Source of the DNA: Bacteroidota bacterium
GTDB taxonomy: Bacteria; Bacteroidota; Bacteroidia; Chitinophagales; Chitinophagaceae
Length of the DNA stretch: 49,523 bases
Reading direction: 5' to 3'
Assembly: GCA_018267875.1 (NCBI GenBank)
Contig: JAFDXP010000087.1
Span: 1-49,523 of the forward strand
The translations under genes were made by a program, and so were the position numbers. Under the pieces are notes generated by a model, which saw only the letters and a program-made list of their open reading frames with translations, had not been told where the DNA came from and ran no database searches. How positions within the stretch are numbered: position 1 is the first letter of the stretch; each line of letters opens with the position of its first letter. This document shows positions 35,716 to 42,687 of this stretch, piece by piece.

Positions 35716-36615
35716 TCAGAACTTATCAAATAATAGGGCTAACAACACAACGGGAAGGTAAATGAATGATGAGAACATAACTCTCAATGCCGATTTGTGA
35801 TCGTTTTTTAAATAAAAAATTACAGATGCCATAAAATAAAGCAACCCAGCTGCAATACTAATCCACATTCCAATATTACCCGAAAGATGAACAATGCGTG
35901 GCATGATAGCAAGCGGAACCAGCATTAAACTATAAAACATACACTGTAATCCCGTATAAGGTGTTTTCCCTTCTTTTGAAGGTAGTAAACGAATTCCTGC
36001 TTTTTCATAATCCTCAAATCCTACCCAAGCAATTGCCCAAAAATGAGGAAACTGCCAAAAAAATTGAATCAAAAATAAAATCCATCCGCCTACGCCTAAA
36101 CTGCCTGTTGCCGCTACCCAACCAATTAATGGTGGAAGAGCACCGGGAATAGCACCAATTAATACAGCTATCGGATGTCGAGATTTCATGGGTGTATAGG
36201 CAAAGGCATAAAGCAACAATGAAATAAAACTTAAAATCCCTGCAAATGGATTGAAAAAATACGCTAACAACACTGACCCAAGTAAGCCGGTAAATCCGGC
36301 AAAAGCCCATGCTTCCGGTGCATTCATTCTTCCATCCGGCATGGGTCTCAAACGGGTTCTTTTCATGTGCCGATCACTATATCTTTCCAATATCTGATTG
36401 ATTGTGTTGGCTCCACCGGTTACTAACATTCCACCGGCAAACAGAAGCAACACTTCCTTCCATGCAAAATGAATATCTGGGGCTAACAAATAACCAACTA
36501 CACTGCTAAACACAACCATCGTGCTTAGATTAGGTTTCATCAACTGGCCATAGTCACGCAAGCGCGATGCCGCCAGAAGGTGCCATTTTGCTTTCATCGG
36601 TTGTTCAGGCAACAT
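35716..36615 (-). CDS. ctaB: Protohaem IX farnesyltransferase (haem O synthase)
   Basis: Polytopic prenyltransferase that adds a farnesyl group to haem B to give haem O for the oxidase. From the ATG at 36615 it has 299 residues; an ATG at 36597 (MKAKWHLLAASRLRDY) is also possible. The longer frame start at 36648 lies inside the promoter element and is rejected. Prenyltransferase motifs: NTINQILERYSDRHMKRTRL with RPMPDGRM (about 80-110), and WVGFEDYEKAGIRLLPSKEG in the second half. About eight or nine membrane segments follow. It is the first gene of the oxidase accessory operon. Confidence 0.94.
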   Translation of the reverse strand: MLPEQPMKAKWHLLAASRLRDYGQLMKPNLSTMVVFSSVVGYLLAPDIHFAWKEVLLLFAGGMLVTGGANTINQILERYSDRHMKRTRLRPMPDGRMNAPEAWAFAGFTGLLGSVLLAYFFNPFAGILSFISLLLYAFAYTPMKSRHPIAVLIGAIPGALPPLIGWVAATGSLGVGGWILFLIQFFWQFPHFWAIAWVGFEDYEKAGIRLLPSKEGKTPYTGLQCMFYSLMLVPLAIMPRIVHLSGNIGMWISIAAGLLYFMASVIFYLKNDHKSALRVMFSSFIYLPVVLLALLFDKF

Positions 36616-36645
36616 GTGTGGGAAATGATTCTGAATTTTGATGCG

Positions 36646-36653
36646 CAAAGGTA
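36646..36653 (-). promoter_or_regulatory. Candidate -7 element for the ctaB-oxidase operon
   Basis: On the minus strand reads TACCTTTG followed by CG, an exact TAnnTTTG match, about 30 bases upstream of the ATG at 36615. The -33 region is not clear. The rest of the gap 36654-36854 is AT-rich and has no other element I can support. Confidence 0.5.
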
Positions 36654-36854
36654 GTCATTGACTGCATTTTCAGGTAGTCTTATTTTTGTTTATTTTACAC
36701 TATAGCTTTCTTAAAGAACTTCTAAGCAATGAAAATCCTATTTCCTTAAATCAAATTCTGCCTTTAATAGAATATTTAACACATAGTTGTTTGAATGACA
36801 AGTTTGCAAACTGAATAGCTTTTTCTATTTTCACCAAAAAGTTACTATCTACTT

Positions 36855-37175
36855 ATGAATAAAAACACATTAGGCGACATGAAACTATCCCCCTTGAAGG
36901 AAAACGGTAAGTTCGTTTTTATCAATATGGAAGTTCGCGTAAATAACAAGCTCAATAAAGGTGATTATATAAAAATTTTTGTGGACAGCTATGAGCAAAA
37001 AGGCGATAAATTTTACATTAAGCATATAACTCCACCAACCTCCAAAATGGTGGTTCGGGGTAGTGAACCTATTCTTTTAGAGCATTCTATAGAGTTTTCC
37101 AATTTAGATGACCTTTATGCCAAGGTGGGCGACATGTACAAAAATCAATTTTACTTTGGTAAAACTGAAATTTAA
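36855..37175 (+). CDS. Hypothetical protein, 106 residues
   Basis: I do not recognise this small protein. It has no signal peptide and no membrane segment, and is rich in Lys, Asp, Glu and aromatic residues, with an alternating pattern typical of beta strands (KFVFINMEVRVNN, DYIKIFVDSYEQ, KFYIKHITPP). It is probably a soluble cytoplasmic all-beta or alpha/beta domain. Codon pattern resembles its neighbours. A bidirectional terminator follows 51 bases after the stop, so it is an independent transcript. Its real coding status rests on frame length, composition and the terminator. Confidence 0.6.
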   Translation: MNKNTLGDMKLSPLKENGKFVFINMEVRVNNKLNKGDYIKIFVDSYEQKGDKFYIKHITPPTSKMVVRGSEPILLEHSIEFSNLDDLYAKVGDMYKNQFYFGKTEI

Positions 37176-37225
37176 GGCTTCTACTTTCACTAAGTTTTAG
37201 TTAAGGTAATTCTTCTGAGCAAAAT

Positions 37226-37265
37226 AAAAGCGGTGCAGTTCTTTAAAAAAAACTACACCGCTTTT
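37226..37265. terminator. Bidirectional terminator
   Basis: Imperfect 15-bp stem AAAAGCGGTGCAGTT / AACTACACCGCTTTT with one mismatch, flanked by A and T on both sides, between the hypothetical gene ending at 37175 (plus) and the dehydrogenase gene ending at 37288 (minus). It can serve both. Confidence 0.8.
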
Positions 37266-37287
37266 CATGCGACAAAAGTGTTATCAA

Positions 37288-38205
37288 TTAAATTTTCCAG
37301 CTTTTGTTTTGGAATCTTTCCGCTACAACAATATCCTTGCTGCCGGGTGTGTATTTGTAAAACCCTTCACCGGATTTCACACCGAGATAACCTGCCTGAA
37401 CCATGTTTCCAAGTAAGGTAGCCGGCGCATATTTTTGAGCACCAAAGCCCATGTGTAATACATTCATGATACTATAACAAGTATCTAAGCCAATAAAATC
37501 AGCAAGTTGCAAAGGTCCCATCGGGTGTGCCATTCCAAGCTTCATAATAGTATCAATTTCTTCTACTCCGGCTACCCCTTCTTGCAAGGCGAGAATAGCT
37601 TCGTTGATCATTGGCAACAAAATGCGGTTTGAAATAAAACCCGGATAGTCGTTCACAATACAAGGAACTTTACCTAAATATTCAGACAAGGCATGAATCA
37701 AGTTAGTTACTTCTTTGTCCGTAGCATATCCATTGATGATTTCAACCAACTTCATTACTGGAACAGGATTCATGAAGTGCATACCAATTACCTTGCCTGG
37801 GCGACTGGTGAAAGAACCAATGCGAGTAATGGATATAGAAGAAGTATTAGATGCCAAAATGGTGCGTGCCGGACAAAGCTTATCTAATTGTTGAAAAATT
37901 TTGACTTTCAGGTCAATGTTTTCAGTTGCTGCTTCTATCACTATATCTGCATCTTTCACGGCTTCTGCCATGTCGGTATAGGTAGTAATTCTGCTAATTG
38001 CTTCCTTCTTTTGGTCATCTGTTAACGCACCTTTGGTTACTTGACGATCCATATTCTTTCCAATTGTACTAACGGCTTTATCAAGTGCAGTTTGATTAAT
38101 ATCCATCATGTGCACTTCAAATCCGCTTTGTGCGAACACGTGGCAAATGCCATTGCCCATGGTGCCCGACCCGATGACGGTAACGATTTTAAGTTGTTGT
38201 AGCAT
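37288..38205 (-). CDS. 3-hydroxyacyl-CoA (3-hydroxybutyryl-CoA) dehydrogenase
   Basis: NAD-dependent enzyme that interconverts 3-hydroxybutyryl-CoA and acetoacetyl-CoA in fatty-acid or butanoate metabolism. The start was set at the ATG at 38205 (MLQQLKIVTVIGSGTMGNGI), since the Rossmann motif GSGTMG normally begins within the first ten residues; this gives 305 residues. The ATG at 38271 would add a 22-residue extension of unusual composition and remains possible. Other motifs: ASNTSSISIT, GMHFMNPVPVMKLVEII and PGFISNRILLPMINEA. It stands alone with a terminator behind it. Thiolase and crotonase partners are not in the window. Confidence 0.92.
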   Translation of the reverse strand: MLQQLKIVTVIGSGTMGNGICHVFAQSGFEVHMMDINQTALDKAVSTIGKNMDRQVTKGALTDDQKKEAISRITTYTDMAEAVKDADIVIEAATENIDLKVKIFQQLDKLCPARTILASNTSSISITRIGSFTSRPGKVIGMHFMNPVPVMKLVEIINGYATDKEVTNLIHALSEYLGKVPCIVNDYPGFISNRILLPMINEAILALQEGVAGVEEIDTIMKLGMAHPMGPLQLADFIGLDTCYSIMNVLHMGFGAQKYAPATLLGNMVQAGYLGVKSGEGFYKYTPGSKDIVVAERFQNKSWKI

Positions 38206-38416
38206 TTTTTGTGTGTGTTCGTTAAGTCCGGCATGTTCAATTTTTACCGAGCTTTCTTGCGATTTTACCATGAAAAACTTTTTTAAAAACGCGACAAGGT
38301 AGGATTTTCTGAAATAAAAAAATGTGAACGTTGATAAGGGTGTGGATATTTTTTCAGATGAAGTTGTAACTACTGTATTTACTCCTTGATTTTACAATTG
38401 TTGAATATCTTGCAAT

Positions 38417-38845
38417 GTGGATAGAGAAGTAACACTAAATACCCTTCAAAAATTCAGGCAGGTTGACAAATATAAAACCTTTCGAGAAATCCTACCTTCA
38501 ACTGTTTTTCTGCCCAAAAAGGAGCGTGAAATTGTTTCAACAATATTAGATCATTGCGCTCAAGATCTTATTCTGCTTCTTCAAGGAAACAAAAAAGGAA
38601 TAAAAAAAGAATTGAAGCAAGGGTTAATTGAATGTATGGATGCCTTAGCTATTGCACCCATCAATACAGACAATAGGGAATTTGGGTATCAATTGGGGTG
38701 GTATCTGGCAGATAAAGTACAGATAAACCTAAAAACCGGAACAGAGAAAAAGTTGTGGGGTTATTGGATAGTAAAGGGCTTGGAAGTTAGCGTCCCTATA
38801 CGTCCTCGTATTTCTAACAAAGCAAAAGAGCGTGTAAAAAATTAA
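38417..38845 (+). CDS. Hypothetical protein, 142 residues, GTG start
   Basis: Basic soluble protein with no signal peptide or membrane segment. It is mostly helical by composition in the first 90 residues (TLNTLQKFRQVDKYKTFREI, KKGIKKELKQGLIECMDAL), then has a segment INTDNREFGYQLGWYLADKV that recalls the 'DTED-E' region of DUF4844 proteins; this likeness is weak. The start is a GTG at 38417, as no ATG precedes residue 70 in frame; a TATCTTG element just before it would put the transcript start at or next to the GTG. Function is unknown. It ends just upstream of a candidate small RNA. Confidence 0.6.
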   Translation: MDREVTLNTLQKFRQVDKYKTFREILPSTVFLPKKEREIVSTILDHCAQDLILLLQGNKKGIKKELKQGLIECMDALAIAPINTDNREFGYQLGWYLADKVQINLKTGTEKKLWGYWIVKGLEVSVPIRPRISNKAKERVKN

Positions 38846-38897
38846 TTGAAAAAATGACAAAAACCGAAAGTTAAGCAGTAGATTCCTACAATTTAAG

Positions 38898-38905
38898 TAA
38901 CTTTG
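38898..38905 (+). promoter_or_regulatory. Promoter -7 element of the candidate small RNA
   Basis: Reads TAACTTTG followed by CA, an exact match to TAnnTTTG, 53 bases after the stop codon of the 142-residue protein. No coding frame follows on the plus strand; what follows is a structured segment ending in a terminator, so this element would drive a short non-coding transcript. The -33 region is weak. Confidence 0.5.
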
Positions 38906-38909
38906 CAAC

Positions 38910-39003
38910 GGTGCCAAACCTCGAGGGTGCAATGCTTTGCTGAATGTAAAGTGTATTGTACCACAACAATTAAGCCTCTGGAAAACAGAGGCTTAATTTC
39001 TTT
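38910..39003 (+). ncRNA. Candidate small non-coding RNA (about 94 nt)
   Basis: A short transcription unit bounded by an exact -7 promoter element (38898-38905) and a hairpin terminator (38972-38994: nine-base-pair stem AAGCCTCTG / CAGAGGCTT, GAAAA loop, then AATTTCTTT). Between them is a long hairpin pairing 38926-38938 with 38948-38962 (GGTGCAATGC with GTGTATTGTACC-type strand, three G-U pairs, a two-base bulge and three A-T pairs, nine-base loop). The motif GGTGC occurs twice (38910 and 38926), so an alternative fold is possible. No tRNA, tmRNA or SRP core motif is seen. The same terminator can end the convergent ilvE transcript. Expression is unproven. Confidence 0.5.
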
Positions 39004-39059
39004 ATACAGAGTGCTTTAATACATTTTGTCCATTCATAAATTTAGTACCAATTTGAAGC

Positions 39060-40127
39060 CTAAATTTTAAACAACCAATTGTGTACATCTGCTTTTCTTC
39101 CGCAACGGATATCGCCTAATTCTTGCTTCAACCAATTTGCAGTTTTCCATTGTTCAACCGGTGGTAAAACTATGTGTTTATCCTGATAAGTAAGATCGCT
39201 AATAGGCGCAATAGATGCTGCAGTTCCTGTTCCAAATGCTTCTTTCAGCGTCCCTGCTTCATGCGCTGCCACTATCTCATCAATGTTTAATTGACGCTCC
39301 TCAACTTTGACACCTTTTTCACGTAAAACAGTTAAGACACTATCACGTGTAACACCGGCAAGAATCGTATCGCTCAGCTCAGGTGTAACGACTGTATCGC
39401 CGATTACAAAAAACACATTCATGGTACCAATTTCCTGAACAGATTTATGTGTAAAGCCATCAGTCCATAAAATTTGGTCGTAGCCCATTTCCCTAATTTT
39501 CAGGGTTGGATACATGCTCGCCCCATAGTTGCCAGCAGCTTTGGTAAAACCGATACCACCTGGAAATGCACGAACAAATTTGTCCTGCACAAAAATAGAA
39601 ACAGGTTTTGCGTAATAAGGTCCTGCCGGACTGGTGATAATCATAAACATGAATTTTTCAGCGGGCTTTACACCTACAAATTCATCGGTTGCTACCATAA
39701 ATGGACGGATATATAGAGAAGTGCCATCTGCTGAAGGAATCCAATCACGATCTATATTCACCAATGCCCGCATACCTTCCACAAAAATTTCTTCAGGCAC
39801 ATCCGGCATAGCCATCCTTTCAGCAGAACGATTCATTCTTTTCCAATTATCAAACGGACGAAAGATGACCGGATTTCCATTTGTATCCTTATAAGCTTTT
39901 ACACCCTCAAAAATAGCTTGCCCATAGTGAAAAAAAGTGGTAGCCGGACTAAGGCTCAAATTTCCAAATGGAAGAATTTCTGGTTGCTTCCATTCTCCAT
40001 TTTCATAGTGTGCCACTAACATGTGATCTGCATACAATTTCCCAAACTGAATGTTGGCTTGGTCAAGTTGTTGGATTCGACTGTTTGTTGTTTGATGAAC
40101 CTTAATATCTAATGTGGAAATTGCCAT
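39060..40127 (-). CDS. ilvE: Branched-chain amino acid aminotransferase
   Basis: PLP enzyme of fold type IV that interconverts leucine, isoleucine and valine with their 2-oxo acids. The 355-residue length and sequence fit the eukaryote-like, longer bacterial group. Visible features: FHYGQAIFEGVKAYK, RPFDNWKRMNRSAERMAMPD, the PLP-lysine in GGIGFTKAAGNYGASMYPT (about residue 195), and EAFGTGTAASIAPI near the end. It stands alone on the minus strand; other ilv/leu genes are absent. Upstream it shares a short divergent promoter region with the gene at 40204. Confidence 0.95.
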   Translation of the reverse strand: MAISTLDIKVHQTTNSRIQQLDQANIQFGKLYADHMLVAHYENGEWKQPEILPFGNLSLSPATTFFHYGQAIFEGVKAYKDTNGNPVIFRPFDNWKRMNRSAERMAMPDVPEEIFVEGMRALVNIDRDWIPSADGTSLYIRPFMVATDEFVGVKPAEKFMFMIITSPAGPYYAKPVSIFVQDKFVRAFPGGIGFTKAAGNYGASMYPTLKIREMGYDQILWTDGFTHKSVQEIGTMNVFFVIGDTVVTPELSDTILAGVTRDSVLTVLREKGVKVEERQLNIDEIVAAHEAGTLKEAFGTGTAASIAPISDLTYQDKHIVLPPVEQWKTANWLKQELGDIRCGRKADVHNWLFKI

Positions 40128-40203
40128 GACGAGGTTGTTGATTCCTTATTAATTTACTTTCGCAAAGAAACGAAAATTTTCTTGAAGGCTAATTTGAATT
40201 ACC

Positions 40204-40677
40204 ATGCATGATTTTACCGAGATGCCCGATATTCTCAGAACAGATATTCTCTCTTATAAATTTGATATTTTCTGGCAGTCAAATGATGAAATAAAAAACT
40301 TAGAGCCACGACCTGTATTAGTTGTCAGTTCTACCTTTCAACCCGACAGCCAAGAAGAAGAGCAACTAAAAAAAATGTTAAGTGCTTGTCGCTTAGAAGC
40401 TTCTACTTTCCATATAATGCAACTACAACCGGAATCTCAAATTTCTTTTCATCAGTTAAAAGATCATTTACAACTTAAGTCCATCGTACTTTTAGGTGTT
40501 TCACCGGTTCAGTTAGGCGTATCAGCCTATTTGATGCCACATCAACTCAGTCGTTTTGGAAATTGCAATTGGATAGTTACTGAATCTTTACGTGTACTTT
40601 TAGAAAGACCGGAAATTAAAACACACCTTTGGCAATATGGTTTGAAACCAGCCTTTGTAGATCAAGTTTATGGTTAG
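40204..40677 (+). CDS. Protein of unknown function, possible distant HolD (psi)-like fold
   Basis: Soluble protein of 157 residues without signal peptide or membrane segment. I do not recognise it with confidence. The layout (a VLVVSSTFQP strand, a long helix, an LKSIVLLGVSPVQLG strand and a C-terminal ESLRVLLERPEIKTHLW segment) recalls the alpha/beta core of DNA polymerase III psi subunit, whose E. coli version ends with a similar Ser-Pro-x-Leu...Ala-Leu-Trp helix. The likeness is remembered, not computed. It precedes recQ on the same strand by 44 bases, so a link with DNA metabolism is possible. It may simply be a Bacteroidota-specific protein. Confidence 0.55.
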   Translation: MHDFTEMPDILRTDILSYKFDIFWQSNDEIKNLEPRPVLVVSSTFQPDSQEEEQLKKMLSACRLEASTFHIMQLQPESQISFHQLKDHLQLKSIVLLGVSPVQLGVSAYLMPHQLSRFGNCNWIVTESLRVLLERPEIKTHLWQYGLKPAFVDQVYG

Positions 40678-40721
40678 TTATTGCATTCCGTTGCATTTTT
40701 TTTGATTGAATTTTCTAATCC

Positions 40722-42626
40722 ATGTCTGTGCTTCATCAACTGCTTAAAGAATATTGGGGTTATGATAGTTTTCGCCCCTTTCAACAAGAAATAATAGAAG
40801 CAGTTGTCAGTGGAAATGATGTGCTGGCCTTACTTCCAACAGGCGGTGGAAAATCGCTTTGTTATCAACTTCCGGCATTAGCTTTAGATGGTTGTTGCTT
40901 GGTCATATCTCCTTTGATTGCTTTAATGCAAGATCAAATTCAAAGGCTAAATACCTTACAAATATCTGCCGTACATATCCACTCCGGCATGACTGCTGAA
41001 GCAGTGTCGCATGTCTTAGATCAAGCTGCTGATGGTGCTTTCAAGCTTTTGTATGTTTCTCCTGAAAGATTGCAAACACGCACTTTTTTATCTGCTTTAG
41101 AAGACTTAAAAATTAGCTTTATAGCAGTGGATGAAGCGCATTGCATTTCTCAGTGGGGCTATGATTTTCGGCCAGATTATTTGAAAATTGCCTTTCTTAG
41201 AAATATCCATCCACACATTCCCATTTTAGCTCTTACTGCAACTGCAACTTTAGAAGTGCAACTTGACATTCAACAACACTTACGCTTAAATCGAGCAAGG
41301 GTTTACAAACAAAGTTTTAAGAGGGAAAACATCTTCTATGCTACATTCTATTGTGAAAGTAAGCCTTCGGAAGTTGTGCGACTTTTGAAAAAAAACAAAG
41401 GGAGTAGTATTGTTTATTGCCGTAGCAGAAAACAAACGGAAGCTTTAGCAAAGCATCTTCAAAGCTTTGAATTATCGGCTGCTTGCTACCATGCCGGAAT
41501 GATTAAAGAACGAAGAGAAGACATTCAGGACAAGTGGATGAATAATATAGTGGATACCGTTGTTGCAACTATTGCTTTTGGAATGGGCATTGACAAAGCC
41601 GATGTCAGAACAGTTATTCACTATGATGCGCCTGAGTCTATTGAAGCATATTATCAAGAAGCTGGACGAGCAGGCAGAGATCAAAAACCATCAGAAGCCT
41701 TTGTTTTATATAATTCCGACGACCTAAAACGATTGAAAGAAAGTGGACATGAGCGCTTCCCTACCGAAATATTTCTAAGGCTTGTGTATCAGAGTATTTG
41801 TGAGCATTTTCAAATCCCTACAGGTTCAAATCCTAATAAATATTTCGACTTCGATTTAACAACCTTTTGTACCCATTTTAAACTTCCAGTGGTTGCCACG
41901 CACCATGCACTTCGGCTTTTAGAACAAGATGAGTTATGGACAATTTCTGATGCTGTATTTCATCCTGCCACTATCTATTTCACCGTTGACAGAGAGGTGC
42001 TTTTTGAATTGGAGAAAACGCATCATCATTTACATTGGGTTGCTATTCATTTACTACGACTGTATGGAACTTTGTTCTACTACCCTACACCTATTCGCCT
42101 TTCCACTATTGCCCAACATTTAAAGCTGAAGATTTCAGATTTAGAACATTGCCTTTTTCAGTTACATCAAATGCACATTCTGGAATATATCCAACCGAAG
42201 GACTGTGCCCAGATTCATTTTCATCATACTCGAGCAGACAGTAGATATTTAATAATTGACCTGAATCGAATCAACAGATTAAGAACTAAACACAACGAAC
42301 GAGTATTGGCTATGGTTCATCTATTGGAAGAGCCTGAAAACTGTAGAGAAAAAATGGTGCTTCAATATTTCGGCGAAGCTGTTCATACGGACTGCCAACA
42401 TTGTGATAACTGCCGAAAAAAAAACACAACTATACCCACCATTACAGAAGCAGAAAATCGAATTAAGCAACTGTTAGCAATTCCTCAAACGATTTTTACC
42501 CTAACCGAAGATATTCCATTAGAAGAAGCTGAACAAAGAATGCAAATTCTACGATCTTGGTTAGATAGAGGGATAGCCATAAAAAATGTTAAAGGTTTTA
42601 TTGAGTTGGCATATCGTCCAACATAA
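40722..42626 (+). CDS. recQ: ATP-dependent DNA helicase RecQ
   Basis: 3'-5' DNA helicase acting in recombination and repair of stalled forks. The 634-residue protein has Walker A LLPTGGGKSLCYQLPAL, DEAH box AVDEAHCISQWGYDFRPDY, motif III ALTATAT, and motif VI QEAGRAGRDQKPSE within the first 340 residues. A winged-helix and zinc region follows, with zinc ligands CREKMVLQYFG and CQHCDNC (about 540-565). The usual C-terminal HRDC domain is absent; the last 65 residues are a short unrelated tail. This short form is common in Bacteroidota, many of which carry more than one RecQ. Confidence 0.95.
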   Translation: MSVLHQLLKEYWGYDSFRPFQQEIIEAVVSGNDVLALLPTGGGKSLCYQLPALALDGCCLVISPLIALMQDQIQRLNTLQISAVHIHSGMTAEAVSHVLDQAADGAFKLLYVSPERLQTRTFLSALEDLKISFIAVDEAHCISQWGYDFRPDYLKIAFLRNIHPHIPILALTATATLEVQLDIQQHLRLNRARVYKQSFKRENIFYATFYCESKPSEVVRLLKKNKGSSIVYCRSRKQTEALAKHLQSFELSAACYHAGMIKERREDIQDKWMNNIVDTVVATIAFGMGIDKADVRTVIHYDAPESIEAYYQEAGRAGRDQKPSEAFVLYNSDDLKRLKESGHERFPTEIFLRLVYQSICEHFQIPTGSNPNKYFDFDLTTFCTHFKLPVVATHHALRLLEQDELWTISDAVFHPATIYFTVDREVLFELEKTHHHLHWVAIHLLRLYGTLFYYPTPIRLSTIAQHLKLKISDLEHCLFQLHQMHILEYIQPKDCAQIHFHHTRADSRYLIIDLNRINRLRTKHNERVLAMVHLLEEPENCREKMVLQYFGEAVHTDCQHCDNCRKKNTTIPTITEAENRIKQLLAIPQTIFTLTEDIPLEEAEQRMQILRSWLDRGIAIKNVKGFIELAYRPT

Positions 42627-42687
42627 TTCTTCATAGTTCTGTCTATTGTTCAATTCCTTACTAAATTGCCCAACTGAAAAATACGCA

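Noticed and set aside
38330-38360. TGTGGATAT near a DnaA-box-like sequence
   Set aside because: Single near-match with one mismatch and no cluster of DnaA boxes, AT-rich unwinding element or dnaA/dnaN genes, so no origin is claimed.
40722-42626. RecQ lacking an HRDC domain and with Tyr in place of His in the QWGHDF motif
   Set aside because: Both features are common among Bacteroidota RecQ proteins as far as I know, so they are not evidence of a broken gene.
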